Shown one piece after another: positions 25,844-33,508 of a DNA stretch of 64,000 nucleotides. A model generated the notes under the pieces. It was not told the origin of the DNA, searched no databases, and worked only from the letters and a program-made list of their open reading frames with translations. The DNA is from Anaerolineales bacterium (GTDB lineage Bacteria; Chloroflexota; Anaerolineae; 4572-78; J111). The stretch's first letter is position 1; every line of letters starts with the position of its first letter. The position numbers and the translations under genes were made by a program. Location of the stretch: NCBI GenBank assembly GCA_015075185.1, contig JABTUW010000004.1, forward strand, positions 248,001 through 312,000, read 5' to 3'.

Positions 25844-25916
25844 GGGAGTAAGGAGTAGGGAGTAAGGAGTAGAGATTTTATCCCCTACTTCCTGCTTCTT
25901 ACTCCTTACTTCCTGT
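25844..25916. repeat. Direct and inverted GGAGTAA/TTACTCC repeat between the hydrogenase subunit genes
   Basis: Direct copies of GGAGTAAGGAGTAG-like units (25844-25872) are followed by their complement (CTTCTTACTCCTTACTTCC, about 25895-25913), giving a long imperfect hairpin. It lies between the stop of the small-subunit gene and the ribosome-binding site GGAGG/GGATAAGG of the large-subunit gene. This looks like a dispersed intergenic repeat and may act as an mRNA spacer. Confidence 0.55.
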
Positions 25917-25930
25917 TATGGAGGATAAGG

Positions 25931-27361
25931 ATGTCTACCCAAAAAATTACGATTGAACCGGTAACGCGGATTGAGGGGCATGCCAAAGTAACGGTTCACC
26001 TGGACGAGCGGGGTGAGGTAGAGCAGGCGGTCTTTCATGTCAACGAATTTAGAGGCTTTGAGAAGTTCTGCGAAGGGCGAATGTATTTTGAGATGCCAAT
26101 GATTACGCCGCGTATTTGCGGTATTTGCCCGGTAAGCCACCACCTGGCTGCGGCCAAAGCCTGCGATGAGCTAACAGGTGCGTCGCCGCCTCGCCCGGCG
26201 CAACTGCTGCGCGAACTGATGCACATGGGCCAGATCATTCAGAGCCATGGGATGCATTTCTTTGAATTGGCCGGCCCTGACTTGCTGCTAGGTTTTGACG
26301 CCGACCCGGCCGTCCGCAATGTGGTGGGCTTGATTCAGGCCAATCCTGATTTGGCGGTTCGGGCCGTCCAATTGCGCAAATTTGGGCAGGAGATTATTCG
26401 TACTCTGGGCGGGCGCAAGATTCACCCGAATTTTGCCATCCCCGGCGGCGTCAACAAAGCTCTGAAGCCGGCTGAACGGGATACTATTCTGGGAGGTGTG
26501 GATGAGGCCATCGCTACCCTCCAGATTGGTCTCTCGATTATCAAAGATTGGGTGGCCAAGAATCAGGAAGATGTCAATAAATTTGCGGTCTTTTCGTCCA
26601 GCTATTTTGGCCTGGTTACGTCCGAAGGTGGCTTGGAGTTGTACGACGGCCCCTGCCGTTTAATTAATGCTACTGGAGAGCTGCTGGAAGAGTTTGACGG
26701 GCAAAATTATCTGGATTACATCGCTGAACATGTCGAGGATTGGTCTTATCTTAAATTCCCGTATTATAAAAAGATGGGCTGGCCCGGGGGAGTTTATCGG
26801 GTGGGGCCGTTGGGGCGCTTGAATGTGGCGCAAAAGACCGGCACGCCCCTGGCCGATGTGGAATTGAAACAATTCAAAGCGGTGCATAATGGCAAACCGA
26901 TTGAAAATACGCTTTATTACCACTTCGCCCGACTGATTGAGGCCCTTTTCGCCGCCGAAAAAGTTAAACTGCTGCTGGATGATCCTGATATTCTCAGCCA
27001 GGACATCCTGAACACGCGCCAGGAGGTTAAAGGGGAAGGGGTCGGCGTTATTGAAGCGCCGCGTGGAACTCTTTTCCATCACTACTGGACTGACGCGCAG
27101 GGGAAACTACAGCGGGTCAACCTGATTGTAGCGACCGGGCACAACAACTGGGCTATGAGCAAAGCGGTGGACAGCGTGGCCAAAACCTATATCCATGGCA
27201 AAATTGAAGAAGGTCTGCTCAACCGGGTGGAGGCCGCTATCCGCGCCTACGACCCCTGCCTGTCCTGCTCGACCCATGCCATCGGCCAGATGCCGATTGT
27301 AGTCGAGGTAATAGATGTTAACGGTGCGGTAATCAACGCTTTAAGACGAGATGGGGATTAA
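25931..27361 (+). CDS. [NiFe] hydrogenase large subunit, second copy (HydL/HoxH-like)
   Basis: A 476-residue catalytic subunit with L1 RICGICPVSHH (C63, C66) and L2 DPCLSCSTH (C443, C446, H449), so the NiFe site is complete. A 27-residue C-terminal tail follows H449 and is expected to be cleaved by the protease encoded next. It shares length and motif spacing with HoxH at 5.8 kb but is divergent in the middle. The group 3 (cytoplasmic, NAD(P)/complex-bound) type is inferred from its size and neighbours. It is probably the H2-activating module of the complex with the NuoG-like, NuoF-GltD and HydC proteins. Confidence 0.95.
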   Translation: MSTQKITIEPVTRIEGHAKVTVHLDERGEVEQAVFHVNEFRGFEKFCEGRMYFEMPMITPRICGICPVSHHLAAAKACDELTGASPPRPAQLLRELMHMGQIIQSHGMHFFELAGPDLLLGFDADPAVRNVVGLIQANPDLAVRAVQLRKFGQEIIRTLGGRKIHPNFAIPGGVNKALKPAERDTILGGVDEAIATLQIGLSIIKDWVAKNQEDVNKFAVFSSSYFGLVTSEGGLELYDGPCRLINATGELLEEFDGQNYLDYIAEHVEDWSYLKFPYYKKMGWPGGVYRVGPLGRLNVAQKTGTPLADVELKQFKAVHNGKPIENTLYYHFARLIEALFAAEKVKLLLDDPDILSQDILNTRQEVKGEGVGVIEAPRGTLFHHYWTDAQGKLQRVNLIVATGHNNWAMSKAVDSVAKTYIHGKIEEGLLNRVEAAIRAYDPCLSCSTHAIGQMPIVVEVIDVNGAVINALRRDGD

Positions 27362-27449
27362 TCGCGTAGCAGTTAAGCAGATAGGTAGGTTGTCGCATCA
27401 ATGAAGGTGGCTTTTGAGACAGAGGGGCAGAAAGTTCAAGGGCTTGATT

Positions 27450-27998
27450 ATGCTAAAAACGCTCATCATCGGCTGTGGCAACCCTGACCGCGAGGATGAC
27501 GGGGCAGCCTGGCATGTTCTGGAAAAATTGGCCCATCATTTCGGTAGCCCGATTGCTACGGTTGAAGAACTCGCGCTGACCTTGCACTTGACTCACTCCG
27601 GCGAAACAGAGGCAGATACGCCCAATTTGTCATCCCTGGCTCAGCGGCCAGTTCATCTTGCCTTTGCTTTACAACTGACTCCTGAAATGGCCGAAACAAT
27701 AGCCCAATACCAACGGGTTTGTTTTATTGATGCCCACACTGGCGCGTATTCTGAAGAAATCCGTGTGGTTCCGGTTGAACCGGGTTACCAGGCCTCACCC
27801 TTTACCCATCATTTGACTCCCGAAAGTTGCTTGACTCTGGCCCAAACTTTGTCCGGTCACGTCCCCGCTGGCTTGATGGTTTCGATCCGGGGCTATCGTT
27901 TTGGCTATGGCGTTGAGCTGTCTGACCAGACCGCTGCTCTTGTTGATGAGGCGCTGGCCCAGATTTTGAGCTGGATTAATCAAGGCGCCGTCCAATGA
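27450..27998 (+). CDS. Hydrogenase maturation endopeptidase, second copy
   Basis: A 182-residue HycI/HoxW-family protease: GCGNPDREDDGAA at residues 8-20 carries the first acidic metal ligand, FIDAHTGAYSEEI supplies the second, and FTHHLTPESCL the conserved histidine. The ATG at 27450 is preferred to an upstream TTG, since the family core begins directly after it. It is encoded 88 bases after the second large subunit and should remove the 27-residue tail from that protein. The two proteases in this window are divergent, consistent with each serving its own hydrogenase. Confidence 0.88.
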   Translation: MLKTLIIGCGNPDREDDGAAWHVLEKLAHHFGSPIATVEELALTLHLTHSGETEADTPNLSSLAQRPVHLAFALQLTPEMAETIAQYQRVCFIDAHTGAYSEEIRVVPVEPGYQASPFTHHLTPESCLTLAQTLSGHVPAGLMVSIRGYRFGYGVELSDQTAALVDEALAQILSWINQGAVQ

Positions 27999-28016
27999 GC
28001 TTTGTCGTTTGATTCG

Positions 28017-28059
28017 GTGACATCTGTCACTGCCAACTCCCCACACCCTGGGCTATACT
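28017..28059 (+). promoter_or_regulatory. hypAB promoter with perfect GTGA-N6-TCAC site
   Basis: GTGA-CATCTG-TCAC (28017-28030) is a perfect CRP/FNR-type core. TATACT (28054-28059) is a likely -10 box. A start near 28066 would put the site centre about 42 bases upstream, the class II activator position. The resulting leader to hypA would be only about 24 bases. The -10 lies in the loop of a hairpin. Confidence 0.55.
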
Positions 28060-28086
28060 CATAGAGAACCAGGGTGTTTCTTTTTT
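28043..28086 (+). terminator. Intrinsic terminator upstream of hypA
   Basis: ACACCCTGG (28043-28051) pairs with CCAGGGTGT (28069-28077) and is followed by TTCTTTTTT. It would end transcripts coming from the hydrogenase operon just before hypA. Its loop contains the proposed hypA -10 box. Confidence 0.65.
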
Positions 28087-28089
28087 ACG

Positions 28090-28506
28090 ATGCATGAATT
28101 GGCCGTAACCGCAGGAATTTTAGATGTCGCTTTGGAAGCCAACCGGCAGAACGGCGACAAAGAGATTACCGCCATTGACCTCGTCATTGGCGAGTTAAGC
28201 AGTATCGTGGATGACTCGGTACAGTTCTATTTTGATATGCTAAGCAAAGATACGCTGGCCCAGGGAGCGGCGCTACGGTTCCGGCGGGTGCAAGCCACTG
28301 TCCAATGTGGGGAATGTGGATATCAAGGGGGAGTCACTGCGCCCTTACCTCCCTTTTGTCCGGCTTGTGGTAGTATGCAATTGCAGGTAAGTGGAGGGCG
28401 GGAATTTTACGTGGAAAGCATTGAGGTAAAAGATGAAGATTCCAGTAGTGAAGAATATTCTGAATGCAAACGATCAAATGGCTCTCAAAAACCGGGCGAC
28501 CTTTGA
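28090..28506 (+). CDS. hypA: HypA, hydrogenase nickel-insertion protein
   Basis: A 138-residue nickel/zinc metallochaperone that acts with HypB to put nickel into the large subunit. The invariant N-terminus MHEL (His2 binds nickel in the family) is present. The zinc site CGECGYQGGVTAPLPPFCPACG has two CxxC pairs. The usual C-terminus ends near ESIEV; here the frame runs about 24 residues further into the start of hypB, a 74-base overlap. That extension is Ser/Glu-rich, with no resemblance to HypA, and is probably incidental. No clear Shine-Dalgarno site precedes the ATG. Confidence 0.9.
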   Translation: MHELAVTAGILDVALEANRQNGDKEITAIDLVIGELSSIVDDSVQFYFDMLSKDTLAQGAALRFRRVQATVQCGECGYQGGVTAPLPPFCPACGSMQLQVSGGREFYVESIEVKDEDSSSEEYSECKRSNGSQKPGDL

Positions 28507-29107
28507 CTCGACGGGAGTATTTGTACTCAATATTATGGCCTCACCAGGCGCAGGTAAAACGAGTTTTATTCTGGCTACGCTTGACCGGCTGCCCCTGGAG
28601 GTACGCCCCGGCGTTATTGAAGGTGATTTGGCCTCCAGTATTGATACTGATACCATTGCCGCCCGTGGAGTGCCGGTGACGCAAATCAACACAGGGGGTG
28701 GGTGTCACCTGGATGCCCCTATGATCCAGGCCGCGTTGCCTCAATTGCCCATGTCTGAATTGGATTTGCTCTTTATTGAAAACGTTGGCAATTTGGTCTG
28801 TCCAGCCAATTTTAAGCTTGGGGCAGACCGGGCAGTTGTCGTCGCCAGTGTGCCAGAGGGTGACGATAAGCCTTACAAATATCCGGGCATCTTTGCCAGC
28901 GCCGATGTCGTCATCTTAAATAAGTCTGACCTGCTGCCCATTTTCGATTTTGACCTGGACTATTTCCGCTCGGGTGTGGAACTGGTCAACCCCGGTGTGC
29001 CCTTCTTTGTGCTCTCTTGTCGAACGGGCACGGGAGTGCAAGCTTGGTTATCCTGGCTGTTAAATGAACGCTATGCCAGGGTAGAGGAAAAAACGCTCAC
29101 AATTTAA
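28433..29107 (+). CDS. hypB: HypB, GTPase for hydrogenase nickel insertion
   Basis: A 224-residue SIMIBI-class GTPase that couples GTP hydrolysis to nickel delivery. The P-loop ASPGAGKTS is at residues 37-45. ENVGNLVCPANF (about 118-129) is the switch region with the metal-binding Cys, following the conserved NTGGGCHLDA. The base-specificity motif is NKSD (about 163-166). No histidine-rich N-terminal nickel-storage stretch is present. The gene overlaps the end of hypA and is probably coupled to it. HypC-F are not in the window. Confidence 0.95.
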   Translation: MKIPVVKNILNANDQMALKNRATFDSTGVFVLNIMASPGAGKTSFILATLDRLPLEVRPGVIEGDLASSIDTDTIAARGVPVTQINTGGGCHLDAPMIQAALPQLPMSELDLLFIENVGNLVCPANFKLGADRAVVVASVPEGDDKPYKYPGIFASADVVILNKSDLLPIFDFDLDYFRSGVELVNPGVPFFVLSCRTGTGVQAWLSWLLNERYARVEEKTLTI

Positions 29108-29155
29108 AAGTCTTTGGTTTAAAGTTGGCTGAATGCATACAATGGAGGTGCATTT

Positions 29156-29632
29156 ATGACAACCAAAAACGAGCTAAAGATACTCACTACTTTGCGGGCC
29201 ATGCCATTTACCCAGGGTATGGCCTCGAAGCATCTTAAGAAATTAGCGGCTATGGCTGCTGAGGTCAACTTTGCCGCAGGTGAAACCATTTTCCAGGTAG
29301 GTGACAAAGGCACAGCCATCTATTTTATTGAAGAAGGCCAGGTTGTGGTTGAGGCTGAAGTAGCTGGTCAGGGACTGCTCACGATCCTCACCCTTGGGCC
29401 TCAAGAATTGTTGGGTTGGTCGGCCTTGTTCCCACCGCGCCTTAAATCCTCTACAGCACGCGCGGTTAAGCCTACCTGGGCTATTGCCGTTGATGTTGAC
29501 CAATTAAATGAGGCGTTCCTGTCCGATCAAGAGTTGGAAGTCGAGATTGTCCGGCGGGTGGCCGACGTGATTGCTGTGCGTTTGAAAATGACTCGAGCGC
29601 AGTTGCTCAAAAATGTTGCTGCTGAAAAATAA
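29156..29632 (+). CDS. Stand-alone cyclic-nucleotide-binding-domain protein without HTH
   Basis: A 158-residue protein consisting of a CRP-type beta-roll (AAGETIFQVGDKGTAIYFIE, then GQVVVEAEV and LGPQELLGWSALF) and a C-terminal helix. The DNA-binding helix-turn-helix normally present in CRP/FNR proteins is absent, so it is unlikely to bind the GTGA-N6-TCAC sites itself. It may act as a ligand sensor through protein contacts. A well-placed GGAGG ribosome-binding site lies ahead of ATG 29156. It ends the left-hand locus; the next gene is on the opposite strand and converges on it. Confidence 0.8.
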   Translation: MTTKNELKILTTLRAMPFTQGMASKHLKKLAAMAAEVNFAAGETIFQVGDKGTAIYFIEEGQVVVEAEVAGQGLLTILTLGPQELLGWSALFPPRLKSSTARAVKPTWAIAVDVDQLNEAFLSDQELEVEIVRRVADVIAVRLKMTRAQLLKNVAAEK

Positions 29633-29735
29633 AAACGACATCTTCATCAGGGGTGACGCACTGGATCAATACCCCTATTGACACCTGGTCACATATCAAC
29701 ATAACCTGGTTAATAACCGGCCCCTTAGCCATGCA

Positions 29736-32700
29736 TTAGCACCCCCCATTTACTGGCTGAACGTAGGTGGTTACCAACTCTCGCACTTCGGCCAGCAGTT
29801 GATCGCGCGTATAAGCCCCCTTCTGAAGAATCTGGATAACTGAACCATTCAATTGCTGGCGTTCCTTTTCGGTGAGATTCATGGCTGTGACGACGACAAT
29901 AGGGATTGCACGCCATGCGGATGTTTGGCGTAATTCGGTGATAAATTGAAAGCCATCCATTTCTGGCATCATTAAATCGAGGAGAATAAGTTCTGGCCTC
30001 TTGACATTCACCTGTTCCAGGGCGCTGCGCCCATTCTCAGCTTCGACCACCTGCCAGTTTTCTTTTTCGAGCATGCGCCGCATCATTTCCCGGGTCAGGG
30101 CATCGTCTTCGACCAGCAAGACGGTGCAAAGTGGCTGGCTGCAGCGATATTTGTTAAGGATTGTCAGCAACCGGCTGCGATCAATCGGCTTGGTCAAGTA
30201 ATCCGATGCGCCCAGGGCATAGCCCAAGTTTTTTTCATCCACCATGGTCAGCATGATGACCGGGATGTGAGCTAATTCAGGATCAGCTTTCAGCGCGGTC
30301 AAGACGGCCCAGCCGTCCATACCCGGCATCATCACATCCAGGGTAATGGCAGAGGGGTGTAATTCTTTGGCCAGCCGTAGCCCTGCTTCTCCTCCGGCAG
30401 CAACTTCCACTCGAAAGCCCTCTTTATTGAGAAAGCGGCGCATCAGATCGAGTACCGTCGGATCATCGTCAATCACCAGGATTAAGTCCGCGCCCTCTGG
30501 AACGACAATGGGGGGTGTCAAGTCAGCGAGCGGATCCAGGCTAATAGTTCTGGAGTCAGTTCGGGAGTCAGCCACTTTGGCGGGCAGGTGAACGACAAAG
30601 GTCGAGCCCTGGCCCACTTTGCTGCTGACACTAATATTGCCCCCCATCATCTCGCAAAAATGGCGGCTGATTGCTAATCCCAGCCCTGTCCCGCCGTATT
30701 TGCGCGTGGTCGAGGCGTCGGCCTGGGTGAATTCCTGGAACAGTTTGTCCATCTGCTCGGTGGTCATGCCGATGCCGGTGTCGGAAACTTTAAAAAGGAT
30801 GAAGGCTGACCCCCTCTGAACTGCGGGGGGCAGGTGATGAGGGATGAAGTTTCTCTTATCTTCTTTCACGGTTCGCGTTTTGCCTTCATGCACAGCGTCC
30901 ACCCTTTCAATTGTCAGCGTAATTGTGCCGGTCTCGGTGAATTTACTGGCGTTACTCAACAGGTTAAAAATAATCTGTCGAACTTTGGTCAGATCGGCCT
31001 GCATGAGACCCAGATTATCGGCGCAGTTGACTTGTAAGGTATTATTGTTTTTCTTAATCAGGGGTTGGATGGTGGCTACGACGTCGTTAATCATTGAGGC
31101 CACATCGAAGGTTTCCAGGTATAGATCCATTCGGCCAGCCTCGATTTTGGAAAGATCGAGAATATCACTGATCAGCCCAAGCAAATGCTTACCCGCCGCA
31201 TTGATCTTTTGCAGGTCAGGCACAAAATCATCTTGGCCCAAATCCTCAGCTTCCTCTTGGAGCATCTCGCTGTAGCCAATGATGGCATTCAGGGGCGTGC
31301 GCAATTCGTGGCTCATATTAGCCAGAAAAACACTTTTAGACTGGTTGGCCGCTTCGGCAGCTTCTTTGGCCTGATACAGTTCCATCTCGGCCTGCTTGCG
31401 CCGGGTAATGTCGCGAAAGGTGCCGGTGTAGAATGACTCTTCGCCCACTTTGGCTTCGGTTATCATCACCTCCATAGGAAATGTTGAACCATCCCCTCGC
31501 CGCCCCGTCAATTCCCGATGCGAGCCGGCTACGACAATTTCAGAGAGCATGGAATGAGCCTGCTGGAGGTTCGATTCAGCCGTTCCATGATCCGCCGAAC
31601 CGACGAGATAGGTCATCGGGCGCCCCTGTAGCTGAGGTGTTGGATGGCCAAAGATAGCTTCGGCAGCGGGGTTTAAGGAGGTGATGGCCAGGGTGCCTTT
31701 AGAGAAAGTAATAATGCCGTCCATAGCCGTCTTGACAATAGCTTCGGTTCTGGCAATCGCCCGTTCAAGCGCCTCCAGCACCTGATTGTACCTTTCGGCA
31801 ATTTGGCCTACTTCAGTAAAGGGTTCTACGGGCGCGCGCAGGCTCAAATCGCCTGTTTTGGACTGGCGGTCCATCACCACGAATAAATCCAACAAATCCG
31901 TCGTCGCCCCATGCTCCGAAACGTTGAGGCCGACTTGCTCGTCTTCAAGGCTGACCCGAAGGGGAAAGAAATGGTTGATGATTTTGAGGAACAGGTAGGT
32001 AACACTGAAAGTCCACAAACCACAGGTCAAGATACCCAGGATTTGCACTTGCACTTGCGCTCCCCATCCCAGCCCGGTGCCGAGAAGTTCGGGTTGGCCG
32101 AAAAGGCCGACCGCCAGCGTACCCCAAATCCCCGCGCCTAGATGAACAGGAATTGCCCCTATGGCGTCGTCAATGCGCAAGTGTTCCAGCAAATAGTCAG
32201 TCCCCAACATGACCAGCCCACCAATGCTCCCAATGATCACAGCGGACAACGTCGAAACCGCGAAGCAATTGGCCGTAATGGCGACTAGTCCGGCCAGGCA
32301 GCCGTTGAGCACCAGGTCCACGTCGGCTCGCCCGCGAATCCACCAGCCGACGATCAAAGTGGCGACCAACCCGGCAGAGCCGGCAATCGCCGTATTGGCA
32401 ATGATGGTAGCGACATTATCAGTCAAGGCCAGAGTGCTGCCGCCGTTAAAGCCAAACCAACCGAACCAGAGGATCAGGGTTCCCAGCGTCGCCAGGGGAA
32501 TATCCGCGCCGGGAAATTTTCGAGGCGGCCCATCCTTGGGGAAACGTCCAACGCGCGGTCCCAGCACCAATAGGGCCGCCAAGGATGTCCAGCCACCGAA
32601 ACTGTGGACTACCGAAGCGCCGGCAAAATCAATAAAACCTTGTGATACTAACCAGCCCGAGGGCGCTCCCAGGGAAACGCCATTCCAGACCCAATGTCCA

Positions 32701-33104
32701 AAAATCGGGTAAGTAACGCCGGCGATCAGCAACATAATAATCAGGTAGGCAGAAAAACGCATCCGCTCGGCCACTGCCCCCGCCAAAATCGTTGCCGCCG
32801 TCCCGCAAAACATGATTTGGAACAGAACAAAAGCGGAACGCCAGAACTGGTCGTTGCCTAAGTTGGGCGCAAATTCGGTCAAGCCGATCCAGCCACCCCA
32901 CGACAGGCCAAACATGAGGGCATAGCCAAAGAGCCAGTAGACCAGCGTGGAGACGGCAAAATCGGAAAGATTCTTCATCGCCACATTGATATTGTTCTTC
33001 CTGCGGGTGACGCCAGCTTCGAGACAGAGAAATCCGGCCTGCATCGTAAATATCAGGGCCGCGCAGACTAAAACCCACAGAATATCAGTCGTTTGTTTTT
33101 CCAT
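29736..33104 (-). CDS. Ammonium transporter (Amt) fused to PAS, histidine kinase and two receiver domains
   Basis: A 1122-residue multidomain sensor. Residues 1-400 are a full Amt/Mep channel: DFAG (D160) and the twin-His pair H168 and H322 are conserved, as are CGTAATILAGAVAERMRFS and the C-terminal GLNVSEHG motif. Then comes a linker, a PAS domain (about 450-570), a coiled helix, a HisKA domain with the phospho-acceptor in NMSHELRTP (about H600), a HATPase with GTGLGLAISR, and two receiver domains (DDDPTVLDLM... and VEDDALTREM...) at about 865-985 and 995-1115. Amt-kinase fusions are known in anammox bacteria as ammonium sensors. Here the tandem receivers and PAS enlarge it. The gene starts with ATG 33104 behind GGGGGGAAG. 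Confidence 0.92.
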   Translation of the reverse strand: MEKQTTDILWVLVCAALIFTMQAGFLCLEAGVTRRKNNINVAMKNLSDFAVSTLVYWLFGYALMFGLSWGGWIGLTEFAPNLGNDQFWRSAFVLFQIMFCGTAATILAGAVAERMRFSAYLIIMLLIAGVTYPIFGHWVWNGVSLGAPSGWLVSQGFIDFAGASVVHSFGGWTSLAALLVLGPRVGRFPKDGPPRKFPGADIPLATLGTLILWFGWFGFNGGSTLALTDNVATIIANTAIAGSAGLVATLIVGWWIRGRADVDLVLNGCLAGLVAITANCFAVSTLSAVIIGSIGGLVMLGTDYLLEHLRIDDAIGAIPVHLGAGIWGTLAVGLFGQPELLGTGLGWGAQVQVQILGILTCGLWTFSVTYLFLKIINHFFPLRVSLEDEQVGLNVSEHGATTDLLDLFVVMDRQSKTGDLSLRAPVEPFTEVGQIAERYNQVLEALERAIARTEAIVKTAMDGIITFSKGTLAITSLNPAAEAIFGHPTPQLQGRPMTYLVGSADHGTAESNLQQAHSMLSEIVVAGSHRELTGRRGDGSTFPMEVMITEAKVGEESFYTGTFRDITRRKQAEMELYQAKEAAEAANQSKSVFLANMSHELRTPLNAIIGYSEMLQEEAEDLGQDDFVPDLQKINAAGKHLLGLISDILDLSKIEAGRMDLYLETFDVASMINDVVATIQPLIKKNNNTLQVNCADNLGLMQADLTKVRQIIFNLLSNASKFTETGTITLTIERVDAVHEGKTRTVKEDKRNFIPHHLPPAVQRGSAFILFKVSDTGIGMTTEQMDKLFQEFTQADASTTRKYGGTGLGLAISRHFCEMMGGNISVSSKVGQGSTFVVHLPAKVADSRTDSRTISLDPLADLTPPIVVPEGADLILVIDDDPTVLDLMRRFLNKEGFRVEVAAGGEAGLRLAKELHPSAITLDVMMPGMDGWAVLTALKADPELAHIPVIMLTMVDEKNLGYALGASDYLTKPIDRSRLLTILNKYRCSQPLCTVLLVEDDALTREMMRRMLEKENWQVVEAENGRSALEQVNVKRPELILLDLMMPEMDGFQFITELRQTSAWRAIPIVVVTAMNLTEKERQQLNGSVIQILQKGAYTRDQLLAEVRELVTTYVQPVNGGC

Positions 33105-33189
33105 CACTTCTTCCCCCCTAATTGAAGTTCAAGTAGTTATAAGGTCGTTGTTTGATTTACTGTTAACTCTTTTGCTGTTAAAGTACAAT

Positions 33190-33212
33190 ACTGTAGATAA
33201 TTCTAATACAGT
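33190..33212. promoter_or_regulatory. Small dyad upstream of the Amt-kinase gene
   Basis: ACTGTA (33190-33195) and TACAGT (33207-33212) are perfect complements separated by 11 bases, within an A/T-rich promoter-like stretch about 90 bases before the ATG. It could be an operator for the Amt-kinase gene. Evidence is weak, because only 6-bp arms are present. Confidence 0.25.
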
Positions 33213-33261
33213 TTGGTTTGAATCCAGTTTGTCCTTAATAGACTCTATCGGAAATAAAATC

Positions 33262-33346
33262 AGGTGACAGGCACTTTTAAACACTAAATAGAGGCAGGTT
33301 TTGTTCAAATAAGCCCAATGAGTAGTCCGATAAGTGCCTGTCACCT
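33262..33346. repeat. REP/MITE-like element, copy 1 (15-bp inverted ends)
   Basis: AGGTGACAGGCACTT (33262-33276) and its exact complement (33332-33346) bound an 85-bp element without coding capacity. The ends match those of copy 2 at 56463-56539 in 14 of 15 bases. GTGCCTGTCACC-type ends are widespread in bacterial genomes and often belong to repeats mobilised by single-strand (REP/RAYT-type) transposases. No such transposase is in the window. Confidence 0.65.
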
Positions 33347-33480
33347 TAATCCCGATAATGTTTAATCATCCCTATAATGTTGAGACGTATGGGGGCTTGA
33401 AAGGGAACCATAGTAATGGACAACGAAAAGGCCCTGGAGTTTGGCTCTTTGAGCAAAGACAGAAGGGATAAAAATAACGA

Positions 33481-33507
33481 AAAGGGTGCCAAAAGCGCCC
33501 TTTTTTG
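33481..33507. terminator. Terminator-like hairpin at the IS left end
   Basis: AAAGGGTGC (33481-33489) and GCGCCCTTT (33495-33503) form a 9-bp stem with one G-U pair; T-runs lie on both sides when read on either strand. It can end the transposase transcript that stops at 33509. Confidence 0.6.
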
Positions 33508-33508
33508 T

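Noticed and set aside
2079..29632. Possible [FeFe] hydrogenase HydA in the hydrogenase locus
   Set aside because: No H-cluster binding motifs (TSCCP-, MPCx2K-type) are found in any frame product; the catalytic subunits are [NiFe]. The NuoG-like protein at 23212 has iron-sulfur clusters but no H-cluster part.
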